Positions 55,780 to 64,000 of a stretch of 64,000 nt of DNA are shown here, in pieces. Under the pieces are notes generated by a model. The model did not search any database. It saw only the letters and a list, made by a program, of their open reading frames with translations, and was not told the origin of the DNA. Numbering within the stretch: the first letter of the stretch is position 1; the number at the start of each line of letters is the position of its first letter. This DNA is from [Eubacterium] yurii (GTDB lineage Bacteria; Bacillota; Clostridia; Peptostreptococcales; Filifactoraceae), in contig FUZS01000006.1 in NCBI GenBank assembly GCA_900167215.1, positions 1 to 64,000 of the forward strand. Reading direction: 5' to 3'. The translations under genes and the position numbers were made by a program.

Positions 55780-58074
55780 ATGATAATTGGAAAGAACGTT
55801 GCACGTGTGGATGCTTATGATAAGGTAACCGGACAGGCAAAGTATACTGAAGATATTGGTGTGGCAAATTTGTTGGTTGCAAAGTTGGTAAGAAGCACTA
55901 TAGCAAACGGTAGAGTATTAAAAGTTGATATTGATGAAGCTATGAAAGTAAAAGGTGTAGTAAAGATATTTACATGTTTTGACGTACCTAAACATAATTT
56001 TCCTACAGCAGGACACCCGTGGTCTGTAGAAGCTTCACATCAAGATATATCAGACAGGAGATTGCTCAACGAAAGAGTAAGATATTACGGTGATGATGTT
56101 GCTGTGGTAGTTGCTAAGGATGAAGTAGCTGCCAAGAGAGCTGTAGAAAAAGTAAAGGTAGAATATGAAGAGTATGCACCTATTTTAAGTGTAGATGACG
56201 CATTAAGCGAAGAAGCGACAGTTTTGCACGAAGATGTCAGGCCTACAAATACTATAGTAAAATCCAATTATAAGGTTGGAGAAATAAATTTTGAAGACTT
56301 GGAAAAAGAAAAAGATTTAGTATATTTTGACAAGAAGTATGCTACTCAAACTGTACAACACTGTCATATAGAATTACCTGTTTCAAGAGCATATATGGAA
56401 CATGGCAAGGTAGTGATAATATCTTCAACTCAAATACCTCATATTACAAGACGTGTATGTGGACAGGCTCTTGGCATTCCTTGGGGACAGATAAAAATAA
56501 TCAAACCTTATATAGGCGGGGGATTTGGAAATAAGCAGGATGCACTGTACGAACCACTAAATGCTTGGCTTACTTATGTACTTGGTGGACAACCGGTAGA
56601 GCTTATTATATCAAGGGAAGAAACTTTCACATCTACAAGAACAAGACATGCTATAGATGGACATATAAGAGCTTATATAACAAAGACAGGAAGACTCGTA
56701 GGAAGAAAGTTCTATGGTAGAGCTGATAATGGTGCTTATGCATCACATGGACATGCTATAATGGCAAACTGTGCAAATGCTATAAGAATGATGTACCAAG
56801 ATGAAAAAGTTTTGGAAGGAACAGCTCATACAATTTATACAAACCATGCTTCAGCCGGAGCGATGAGAGCTTATGGAATACCTCAGGCTGCATTTATCCA
56901 AGAATCATTTATGGATGATATGGCAAGAGAGCTTGGAATAGATCCAATAGATATAAGAAAACAAAATATGATGAAATTGGGATATGTTGACCCGGTTACT
57001 ACTATTACTTGCAATTCGTCAGGACTTGAAGAATGTATAGAAAAAGGTAGAAAATATATAAATTGGGATGAAAAGAGAAAAACTCTTGGAAAAGAACCTT
57101 TAAATAAAAGACGTGGTGTAGGTATGGCAATATTCTGTTACAAAACAGGAGTATATCCTATATCACTTGAAACAGCAACTGCAAGAATAACTTTAAATCC
57201 TGATGGAAGTGTTCAATTACAAATGGGAGCTACAGAGATAGGACAAGGAGCTGATACAGTATTTTCTCAAATGGCAGCTGAAACAATAGGTCTAAGTCTT
57301 GAAAATGTACACATAGTATCTACACAAGATACAGATGTTGCACCATTTGATACAGGAGCTTATGCATCAAGACAAACTTATGTAAGTGGTGGTGCTGTTA
57401 GAAAAACTGCTGAAGAATTTAAAAGAAAAGTATTGGATAGAGCAGGAAGAATGTTTAAGGTAATACCAGAAACTTTGGATATAGTTGATGATTATATAAT
57501 AGAAAAGCATTCTAAAAAGAAAATATCATCAATGCACGACTTTGCTATGGAAGCAATATACTCATTGCAAGAAAGTCAACATATATCAGCGTCTGAAACT
57601 TATGATTGCAAGAATAACACATATTCTTTCGGTTGCACATTTGCAGAAGTTGAAGTGGATTGCCTTTATGGAAAGATTAAGATAATAGATGTTATAAATG
57701 TGCATGACAGCGGTGCTTTAATAAATCCTCAGCTTGCAGAAGCTCAAGTGCATGGCGGTATGAGTATGGCTATAGGATATATGATGGGGGAAAACTACAT
57801 CTATGATGCTAAGGGTAAGCTATTAAACGGTAATCTTCTTGACTATAAGATGCCGACAGCAATGGATCACCCTGATTTGCACGTTGAATTTGTAGAAACA
57901 TACGATCCTACTGGACCTTATGGAAACAAATCACTTGGAGAGCCACCAACAATATCATTAGCACCGGCAATTAGAAATGCAGTATTACATGCAACAGGTG
58001 TAGGTATCAATACCTTGCCTCTCAATCCGCAAAAGTTGATAGAGGAATTTAAAAAGGCAGGAATAATAGACTAA
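55780..58074 (+). CDS. Xanthine dehydrogenase-type molybdopterin-binding subunit
   Basis: 764 aa from ATG 55780, with AAGGAGGGG nine bases upstream; the open frame extends to 55711 but that part lacks a ribosome site. Molybdenum hydroxylase large subunit: RVDAYDKVTGQAKYTEDI opening, GGGFGNKQD, MRAYGIPQAAFIQESFMDD, TEIGQGADTVFSQM, and the catalytic Glu in KSLGEPPTIS near the end. It hydroxylates purines or related heterocycles with water as oxygen source. Followed by the FAD and 2Fe-2S subunits. Moco or selenium maturation genes are not in the window, so the true substrate is open. Confidence 0.93.
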   Translation: MIIGKNVARVDAYDKVTGQAKYTEDIGVANLLVAKLVRSTIANGRVLKVDIDEAMKVKGVVKIFTCFDVPKHNFPTAGHPWSVEASHQDISDRRLLNERVRYYGDDVAVVVAKDEVAAKRAVEKVKVEYEEYAPILSVDDALSEEATVLHEDVRPTNTIVKSNYKVGEINFEDLEKEKDLVYFDKKYATQTVQHCHIELPVSRAYMEHGKVVIISSTQIPHITRRVCGQALGIPWGQIKIIKPYIGGGFGNKQDALYEPLNAWLTYVLGGQPVELIISREETFTSTRTRHAIDGHIRAYITKTGRLVGRKFYGRADNGAYASHGHAIMANCANAIRMMYQDEKVLEGTAHTIYTNHASAGAMRAYGIPQAAFIQESFMDDMARELGIDPIDIRKQNMMKLGYVDPVTTITCNSSGLEECIEKGRKYINWDEKRKTLGKEPLNKRRGVGMAIFCYKTGVYPISLETATARITLNPDGSVQLQMGATEIGQGADTVFSQMAAETIGLSLENVHIVSTQDTDVAPFDTGAYASRQTYVSGGAVRKTAEEFKRKVLDRAGRMFKVIPETLDIVDDYIIEKHSKKKISSMHDFAMEAIYSLQESQHISASETYDCKNNTYSFGCTFAEVEVDCLYGKIKIIDVINVHDSGALINPQLAEAQVHGGMSMAIGYMMGENYIYDAKGKLLNGNLLDYKMPTAMDHPDLHVEFVETYDPTGPYGNKSLGEPPTISLAPAIRNAVLHATGVGINTLPLNPQKLIEEFKKAGIID

Positions 58075-58145
58075 AGTAAGTACAATACCAAAGGTAAATA
58101 TAATATAAATTTATTTGACGAAAAATATCATATATAGGAGGCATT

Positions 58146-59045
58146 ATGTACGATATTAAAAGGATATATGAGCCACATACTGTAGAAGAAGCTGTCAAAT
58201 TTCTTGCAGAGGATAATGAAGCCATAGTAATAAACGGCGGCAGTGATGTGCTCATTAAAAACAGAGAAGGACAACTGGCAGACTTACCCTTTGTAAGTAT
58301 ATATAATATAAAAGAGCTTAAAAAAATATATATAGATGAAAATGAGAGTATAATAATTGGCTCAGGAGCAAGTTTTACAAGCATAGAAAATAATGAGATA
58401 GTAAACAAATACCTTGATTTCTTAGCCTTTGCTGTTGGGCAAGTCGGAGGTCCGCAGATAAGAAATATAGGCACTATGGGTGGAAATATCTGTAACGGAG
58501 TGCCAAGTGCTGACAGCTGTACAAGTGTAATGGCTTTAAATACTCATCTACATCTTCAAAGTGCAAGAGGTAAGAGGGTAGTTCCTGTATCTGAATTTTA
58601 TGTTGGAGCAGGTAAGACTGTAAGAGAAAGAGATGAGTTACTTACTCATTTTGAAATAAAGAAAGAAGATTATTTTGGATATACAGGCAACTATATCAAG
58701 TATGCCATGAGAAATGCGATGGATATAGCAACTCTTGGATGTTGTGTTATGACAAAATTAAGTGATGATAAAAAAACTCTTGAAGATGTAAGAATTACCT
58801 ATGGAGTTGCTGCACCTACTCCTATAAGAAGTCCTAAGTTAGAAGAAAAGTTAAAGGGACAAAGAGTGGATGATAATCTCATAAAGATAGTTGATGAAAA
58901 CTATACTTTGGATGTAAATCCGAGAGACAGTTGGAGGGCGTCAAGGAATTTCAGACTTCATATAATAAGAGAGATGACAAGAAGAAATATAAACGAAGCT
59001 ATAATAAAAGGCGGTGGGCAAAGTGTTTACAGTTGTAGAGTTTAA
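58146..59045 (+). CDS. FAD-binding subunit of the molybdenum hydroxylase
   Basis: 299 aa. YEPHTVEEAVKFL, NGGSDVLIKNREG, QVGGPQIRNIGTMGGNICN and PSADSCTSVMALN are the CoxM/XdhB-type FAD motifs. It passes electrons from the FeS subunit to an acceptor. TAGGAGG before the ATG. The end overlaps the start of the next gene by 23-32 bases. Confidence 0.94.
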   Translation: MYDIKRIYEPHTVEEAVKFLAEDNEAIVINGGSDVLIKNREGQLADLPFVSIYNIKELKKIYIDENESIIIGSGASFTSIENNEIVNKYLDFLAFAVGQVGGPQIRNIGTMGGNICNGVPSADSCTSVMALNTHLHLQSARGKRVVPVSEFYVGAGKTVRERDELLTHFEIKKEDYFGYTGNYIKYAMRNAMDIATLGCCVMTKLSDDKKTLEDVRITYGVAAPTPIRSPKLEEKLKGQRVDDNLIKIVDENYTLDVNPRDSWRASRNFRLHIIREMTRRNINEAIIKGGGQSVYSCRV

Positions 59046-59502
59046 TGTTAACGGTGAAGATGTGTCTGTAGGTGTAGATGAAAGAGAATCTCTACTTGAT
59101 ACACTAAGAAATAGACTTGGTCTTACAAGTGTGAAAAGAGGCTGCGAAGTTGGAGAATGCGGTGCCTGTACGGTGCTGATAGATGGAGAGAATATAGACA
59201 GCTGTATATATCTTACAGTATGGGCAAGAGGTAAGAATATTACTACTGTTGAAGGCTTGAAAACCGGAAATAATACTCTACATCCTGTTCAACAGGCGTT
59301 TATTGAAGAGGCAGCGGTTCAATGTGGCTTTTGTACTCCGGGACTTATAATGTCGGCAGTTGCAATAGCTGGTGAAAAGAAAAGATATACAAGAGATGAA
59401 CTTAGAAGAAAGATATCAGGTCATCTATGCAGATGTACAGGTTATGAAAATATACTGAATGCTGTAGAAAAAGCTATAGAAACTAATATAAATATGAATT
59501 AG
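59023..59502 (+). CDS. 2Fe-2S subunit of the molybdenum hydroxylase
   Basis: About 160 aa. First cluster GCEVGECGACTVLIDG, second cluster QCGFCTPG and HLCRCTGY, the CoxS/XdhC pattern. It relays electrons from molybdopterin to FAD. GTG 59023 is preferred because GGCGGTGGG lies just before it; GTG 59014 is an alternative. Overlap with the FAD subunit gene implies coupled translation. It ends before a strong terminator, closing the three-gene operon. Confidence 0.93.
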   Translation: MFTVVEFNVNGEDVSVGVDERESLLDTLRNRLGLTSVKRGCEVGECGACTVLIDGENIDSCIYLTVWARGKNITTVEGLKTGNNTLHPVQQAFIEEAAVQCGFCTPGLIMSAVAIAGEKKRYTRDELRRKISGHLCRCTGYENILNAVEKAIETNINMN

Positions 59503-59509
59503 TTTTACA

Positions 59510-59546
59510 AGAGATACTGTTTTATTAAAGGACAGTATCTCTTTTT
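59510..59546 (+). terminator. Terminator of the molybdenum hydroxylase operon
   Basis: AGAGATACTGT (59510-59520) with ACAGTATCTCT (59532-59542), 11 bp perfect, then a T run. Confidence 0.9.
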
Positions 59547-59604
59547 AATAAATAGCTATAGAGTTATTAGGATTAACATAATAATTTTTAGTTTTTTGTT
59601 TTTA

Positions 59605-59721
59605 TACTAACATCAAACCAATTAAATAGTCCTAAAAAATATATTAAGGATGAGTGCTTGAAAGCTAAAAAATAATATTTCAATAAGTTAAAATATATGA
59701 CATTATAAATGGTGATTAGTA
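59605..59721 (+). mobile_element. MITE family C, copy C1 (117 bp)
   Basis: TACTAACATCAAACCAATTA at the left, AAATGGTGATTAGTA at the right, flanked by TTA (59602-59604, 59722-59724). Most complete family C copy. Confidence 0.8.
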
Positions 59722-59806
59722 TTAATTATGATTCAAGTACTGATATTTGCACAAAATATTAATATTAGCTCTTTTGTTTTTTATTATCTGTTTATAGCAA
59801 TTATAT

Positions 59807-59833
59807 GATTATCTAAATATTTTTTAGATAATC
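59807..59833. repeat. 11-bp inverted repeat before the alcohol dehydrogenase
   Basis: GATTATCTAAA (59807-59817) and TTTAGATAATC (59823-59833), five-base loop, not followed by a T run. Possible operator ~115 bases before the start codon at 59948. Nothing else found in 59722-59947. Confidence 0.45.
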
Positions 59834-59947
59834 GGTGGTAAATTATTTTTATATTCAAAAGAGAAATAAATATCAGTGTTATTGTGATTTTCAAATATGA
59901 AAAAAGGGTATAAATCCAAAAGTTGAGAATAAAAAATGAGGTGAATA

Positions 59948-61066
59948 ATGAATACTATAAATCAACACACAAGGATATACATAGGTAAAGACTCTTTAGA
60001 ACATTTGAAAGATATAAAAAATTCCAAGATTTTTATAGTCGTAGATGCCTTTTTAGTAAAAAATAAGATGATAGATAGGATATTGTCAAATATAGATTCA
60101 AGCAATAAGGTTAAAATTTTTGATGAAGTAAAGCCTGATCCGTCTTTAGAGATAGTATCAAAGGCTACAGCTATCATGACTGAGTTTAAGGCTGAGCATA
60201 TAATAGGTTTTGGTGGAGGCTCAGCTATTGATACTGCTAAGGGAGTAATATATTTTTTGAAAACCTCAAGTGAAGCTAAGGATAATATAAATTTTATAGC
60301 CATACCTACTACCAGCGGTACAGGGTCTGAAGTTACATCCGTATCTGTAGTTACAGACGAAGAAAAACAAGTAAAACACCTACTTTCTTCAAATGAGATA
60401 CTTCCTGATGAAGCTTTACTTGATGCTACATTTACATTGACAGTACCTCCTAATATAGTGGCAAATACAGGATTAGACGTATTTACTCACATAATAGAAG
60501 CCTATGTTGCAAAGTGTGCTAATGATTTTTCAGACGCCTATGCGGAAAAATCAGGGCAATTACTCGTAAAGTACCTTTATGAAAGTTATTCTGACAAAGA
60601 TAGTTTTGTAGCAAAGGAAAAGATGCACATTGCCTCAAATCTTGCAGGAACAGCATTTAACATAGCTGGTTTAGGATTAAATCATAGTATAGCACATCAA
60701 ATTGGCGGTGTATTTCATATACCTCATGGTCTTGCAAATGCTATTTTACTTAACTATGTAATAGATTTTAACTGCAAAAGTGATATTGCAAGGAAGAGGT
60801 ATTCTGACTTTGCCAGAAAAATAGGAATAGTAGAAATATATAAGAGCGATGACTTTGCTATAAGATTGCTAAAATCATATATTACTACTTTAATGAAGTT
60901 ATTGGATATGCCACTTAAAATTTCCGATTGCAACATTGACAGGATAGCTTGGGATAAAAATAAGGCTTTAATGGCAAAAAATGCACTTGAGGATAATTGT
61001 ATGAAGTATACTCCTCTTGCAGCAAGTGAGGGAGATATTTGTAAGATTTTAGATGAAATATATTAG
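59948..61066 (+). CDS. Iron-containing alcohol dehydrogenase
   Basis: 372 aa, group III ADH. NAD-binding FGGGSAIDTAKG, TTSGTGSEVTSVSV, DVFTHIIEAY and GLNHSIAHQIGGVFHIPHG, whose histidines bind the metal. It likely reduces aldehydes to alcohols (for example butanol, propanediol or ethanol type) with NAD(P)H. The start is ATG with GAGGTGAAT before it. Single gene. Confidence 0.93.
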   Translation: MNTINQHTRIYIGKDSLEHLKDIKNSKIFIVVDAFLVKNKMIDRILSNIDSSNKVKIFDEVKPDPSLEIVSKATAIMTEFKAEHIIGFGGGSAIDTAKGVIYFLKTSSEAKDNINFIAIPTTSGTGSEVTSVSVVTDEEKQVKHLLSSNEILPDEALLDATFTLTVPPNIVANTGLDVFTHIIEAYVAKCANDFSDAYAEKSGQLLVKYLYESYSDKDSFVAKEKMHIASNLAGTAFNIAGLGLNHSIAHQIGGVFHIPHGLANAILLNYVIDFNCKSDIARKRYSDFARKIGIVEIYKSDDFAIRLLKSYITTLMKLLDMPLKISDCNIDRIAWDKNKALMAKNALEDNCMKYTPLAASEGDICKILDEIY

Positions 61067-61124
61067 CCTTTTTTATAGTTAGCAGCAGAAAGTCAGGCTT
61101 ATAAATTTAATAATGCAACTTATT

Positions 61125-61194
61125 ATTCCCTGTGGGATGGATTTTGATTTTTGATATTTTCTTCAAAAGTTATATGAAATTCTATACAGGGAAT
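61125..61194. repeat. 9-bp inverted repeat after the alcohol dehydrogenase
   Basis: ATTCCCTGT (61125-61133) and ACAGGGAAT (61186-61194) around 52 bases, weak as a terminator. The rest of 61067-61399 is AT-rich with no gene seen. Confidence 0.4.
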
Positions 61195-61399
61195 TTATAT
61201 TTATTAATCTTTTGTATCATTGCAAATATAAGGGTTTTAAAATTAATGCTTTTATGTTACAATTTATGACAATGATAATTCACATATTTAAAAATATATG
61301 AAAAAGACTTTAGTTACAATAATTACAAGACATAATATATAAGTAAGAGACACTGCTTATATACAATATAAATGTGATAGATAAATTTGAGGAATATAG

Positions 61400-63757
61400 A
61401 TGAACGAAAAATATCTTAAAATATTGGAATTTGATAAGATAAAGGGTATTTTATCAACTTACGCGATTTCTGAAAATGCAAAGGATAAGATTGAAAAGTT
61501 AGAGCCAAGCACAAGAAGAGAAGTAATAGAGCTTCTATTAGAGCAAACAAGTGAGGCTCAAAAAATGATAGTTACAAAGGGACCTATACCTTTTGGCAGT
61601 ATCTATGATGTGCGTCTACAGGCGAAAAAAGCTTCTATAGGATCTATATTGGATGCCAAATCATTAATCAAGGTAAAAGAAACTCTAAGAACTGCAAGAA
61701 TAAGTAAGTCATATATAGAACAGTTTGATAATATACCTGTGATAAGGTCGCTTTCAGACAATATAAGAGTGAGCAAAAGTATTGAAGATGAGATAGAAAG
61801 AGCGATAATATCAGAAACGGAGATATCTGATGATGCCAGTACTGAGCTTAGAAGAATAAGACGTCAGATGGCAAATGAGAAACAAAGTATTAAAAATAAG
61901 TTAAATGAAATAGTGACATCAAGTAAATATGCTAAGATTCTTCAAGATACAGTAGTTACTGTGAGAAACGAGAGATTTGTCTTACCTGTAAAATCTGAAA
62001 ATAGGGATCAGTTCCCAGGGATAGTACATGACACATCATCATCAGGAGCAACTTTGTTCATTGAACCTATGGCTATAGTAAATATGAATAACCACCTTTC
62101 TGCGCTAAAGCAGGAAGAATATAAAGAAATTGAAAGAATATTGGCATATTTGACATCTATAGTAGGTGAGTTTTCTCAAGAGATAATATACGATTGTGAA
62201 ATGCTTGAGGAACTTGATTTTATCATGGCAAAGGGTAAGCTTTCAGTAGCTATGGATGCTATCGAGCCAAAGATTAATCAAGATAAGTATGTAAGGTTTG
62301 TAAATGCAAGACATCCTCTTATAGAAAAAGATAAGGTGGTCAGCTCGACAATTGAGATAGGAAAGTCTTATAGCACTCTTGTAATTACAGGTCCAAATAC
62401 AGGTGGAAAGACAGTAACCCTAAAAACTTTGGGACTTTTATGCATAATGTTGCAATGCGGATTGCACATACCTTGTGACATAGGAAGTAGCGGATATATT
62501 TTTAATAATATCTTTGCTGACATCGGTGATGAACAGAGTATTGCACAAAGTTTGTCCACTTTTTCCGCACATATGACTAATATAGTAGGAATTATGAATG
62601 AGGTGGATGAAAATTCACTGGTGCTTTTTGATGAACTTGGGGCAGGAACTGACCCGGTAGAGGGAGCCGGACTTGCAATATCGATATTAGATACGCTTAA
62701 AGAAAAGGACATATTGACTGCAGCAACAACCCACTACAGTGAGCTTAAAAACTACGCTCTTACAGTGGACAAGGTTACAAATGCAAGTGTGGAATTTGAT
62801 GTAAATACCTTATCTCCAACATATAGACTTATAATAGGAATACCGGGAAAGTCAAATGCCTTTGAGATTTCTCAAAAGCTTGGTCTGTCAACTGATATTA
62901 TACAAAGGGCAAGAGATACTATTCATACTGAGTCTATCAAGGTGGAAGATGTAATATCTAAGCTTGACAAGATAAAAAATGAGTATGAAGAAAAAAAACA
63001 AAGACTTGAAAAAGAACTTGAAGATGCTGAGTTCATAAGACTTAAACTCGAAAATAAAGAAAGACGAGCTCAACAAAACAGCGAAAAAATTCTTGAAGAG
63101 GCAAAAAATAAGGCAAGGTCTTTGGTGGAAGAAGCCAAAAATGAGGCCGATGAAATAAACAAGATATTAAATAAGTTGAAAAAGTCGTCAGATTATAAAA
63201 ATATTGACCAAAAAATGAACGAAATAAAGAGAAGGATAAACACATATAAGGATAAGTACGCCAAGAAAAAGGAAGAACTTGTAAAATCCAATGAGAAACC
63301 TATAGAAAATGTCGAAGTTGGTGATACAGTTTATGTAAACAGCTTTTCCCAAAATGCCAAGGTATTGTCTGTAGATGATAAGAAAAACGAAGTGGTGGTA
63401 CAATTGGGAGCCATCAAGATGACCTTGAAAAAAGAAAATATATCTATTGAGAAAAAGGATAAGGATACAAAGGGCTCAAAAAGCGGAAAGATAATGAAAA
63501 ATAAGGCTCAAGGAGCTACAACGTCTGTAGATCTTCGTGGCATGGATTTGGAAACTGCTCTTATGGAGGTTGATAAATATATAGATGATTCATACTTGGC
63601 AGGATTGGAGCAACTGACTATAATCCATGGTGTAGGTACTCTTGTGCTTAAAAAAGGAGTACAGTCATATTTGAAGAAACATAAGCATATAAAAAACTAT
63701 AGAGATGGTCAATATGGTGAAGGAGGAATGGGTGTAACAATAGTGACACTCAAGTAA
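61400..63757 (+). CDS. mutS2: MutS2, ATPase with Smr endonuclease domain
   Basis: 785 aa. MutS-type core, P-loop TGPNTGGKTVTLKTLG (about residue 330), LFDELGAGTDPVEGAGLA, then a long coiled coil (about 515-625), a KOW-like strand region, and the C-terminal Smr domain opening with VDLRGMDLETALMEVDKYID and containing IIHGVGTLVLKKG. It lacks the mismatch-binding domain I of MutS1. In other Firmicutes it rescues stalled ribosomes or suppresses recombination. The TAA is one base before the next ATG. Confidence 0.95.
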   Translation: MNEKYLKILEFDKIKGILSTYAISENAKDKIEKLEPSTRREVIELLLEQTSEAQKMIVTKGPIPFGSIYDVRLQAKKASIGSILDAKSLIKVKETLRTARISKSYIEQFDNIPVIRSLSDNIRVSKSIEDEIERAIISETEISDDASTELRRIRRQMANEKQSIKNKLNEIVTSSKYAKILQDTVVTVRNERFVLPVKSENRDQFPGIVHDTSSSGATLFIEPMAIVNMNNHLSALKQEEYKEIERILAYLTSIVGEFSQEIIYDCEMLEELDFIMAKGKLSVAMDAIEPKINQDKYVRFVNARHPLIEKDKVVSSTIEIGKSYSTLVITGPNTGGKTVTLKTLGLLCIMLQCGLHIPCDIGSSGYIFNNIFADIGDEQSIAQSLSTFSAHMTNIVGIMNEVDENSLVLFDELGAGTDPVEGAGLAISILDTLKEKDILTAATTHYSELKNYALTVDKVTNASVEFDVNTLSPTYRLIIGIPGKSNAFEISQKLGLSTDIIQRARDTIHTESIKVEDVISKLDKIKNEYEEKKQRLEKELEDAEFIRLKLENKERRAQQNSEKILEEAKNKARSLVEEAKNEADEINKILNKLKKSSDYKNIDQKMNEIKRRINTYKDKYAKKKEELVKSNEKPIENVEVGDTVYVNSFSQNAKVLSVDDKKNEVVVQLGAIKMTLKKENISIEKKDKDTKGSKSGKIMKNKAQGATTSVDLRGMDLETALMEVDKYIDDSYLAGLEQLTIIHGVGTLVLKKGVQSYLKKHKHIKNYRDGQYGEGGMGVTIVTLK

Positions 63758-63758
63758 A

Positions 63759-64000
63759 ATGAATATTTTTGCAATAGGAGATCTTCATCTGAGCAATTCT
63801 CTGCCTGAAAAATCCATGGAAAAATTCGGTTGGATAAGGCATCAGCAAAGGATATTTGAAAACTGGGAGCAAAATGTCAAAGATGAAGATATAGTGCTTC
63901 TTGTCGGTGATATATCGTGGGCTATGAAACTTGAGGATGCCTTTGCAGACTTAGCTGAAATTGCAAAGATGAAGGGGCAGAAAATACTGATAAAAGGCAA
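63759..64000 (+). CDS. Metallophosphoesterase, N-terminal part (runs off the right edge)
   Basis: 80 codons are visible: NIFAIGDLHLSN (metal-binding D-x-H motif) and VLLVGDISWAMKLEDA (GDxxW) identify a calcineurin-like phosphoesterase of the type often annotated as hydrolase beside mutS2. ATG 63759 is one base after the mutS2 stop, so it is translated with it. Substrate not determinable from this part. Confidence 0.85.
   Translation, partial: MNIFAIGDLHLSNSLPEKSMEKFGWIRHQQRIFENWEQNVKDEDIVLLVGDISWAMKLEDAFADLAEIAKMKGQKILIKG

Noticed and set aside
61125-61194. Rho-independent terminator after the alcohol dehydrogenase
   Set aside because: Loop of about 50 bases and no T run; listed only as an inverted repeat.

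Overview
The window is very AT-rich (roughly 30% GC by eye) and comes from a monoderm, anaerobic Firmicute of the Clostridia/Tissierellia type. The evidence is strong AGGAGG ribosome sites, TTG/GTG starts, a PASTA Ser/Thr kinase with PrpC, the RsgA-Rpe-thiamine pyrophosphokinase order, anaerobic cobalamin genes (cbiC, cbiD, a cobB-type gene), formate-THF ligase with formiminotransferase and cyclodeaminase, and a molybdenum hydroxylase. I cannot name the species.

Layout. 1-2100: the 3' end of an IS200-type element abuts the stop codon of an orphan WalK-like sensor kinase. 2.4-9.1 kb: cobyrinate diamide synthase, an unknown membrane protein, and an amino-acid cluster (CntK-like racemase, CyuA-type cysteine desulfidase, DAACS symporter). 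9.4-13 kb: small envelope genes and an OmpA-domain lipoprotein with internal repeats. 13.4-22.9 kb: a long co-directional block (PNPOx-like protein, HAD phosphatase, mutL, rlmN, prpC, prkC, rsgA, rpe, tpk). 23-24.9 kb: cbiC-cbiD. 25.3-34.7 kb: PBP1A on the minus strand, then tcdA, birA, a DUF2225 protein, a UgtP-like glycosyltransferase, YigZ, mscL and small unknowns. 34.8-38.8 kb: a tRNA-Arg, a BMP-family lipoprotein and a DUF2339 membrane protein. 39-48 kb: an EFR1-type flavodoxin/ferredoxin, a 19-repeat CRISPR array and a compact unusual type III cas operon. 48.4-49.5 kb: two orphan genes of unknown function. 49.8-53.7 kb, minus strand: fchA, fhs, ftcD (formiminoglutamate to one-carbon units and ATP). 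54.4-64 kb: PTS IIA, a three-subunit xanthine-dehydrogenase-type enzyme, an iron alcohol dehydrogenase, mutS2 and the start of a metallophosphoesterase.

The most interesting locus is the CRISPR module. One promoter appears to drive five genes: a DUF6602 PD-(D/E)XK-like nuclease, an HD-less Cas10 with an AGDD palm motif, and Csm3-, Csm4- and Csm5-like RAMP proteins. No cas6, cas1, cas2, small subunit or CARF effector is present. The repeat ends in ATGTAAAT, like clostridial type I-B repeats, so crRNA processing and adaptation are probably supplied in trans. The whole module is framed by two same-orientation copies of a ~227-bp miniature inverted-repeat element.

The window is also rich in undescribed small mobile elements. 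Family A is ~227 bp, with 14-bp terminal inverted repeats (CTCAACTTTCCCAC) and mostly 7-8 bp target duplications, in five copies. A second group (families B, C, D) is 110-135 bp, with TACTA...TAGTA ends and a 3-bp TTA/TAA duplication, in about ten copies. These fill most of the long intergenic gaps.
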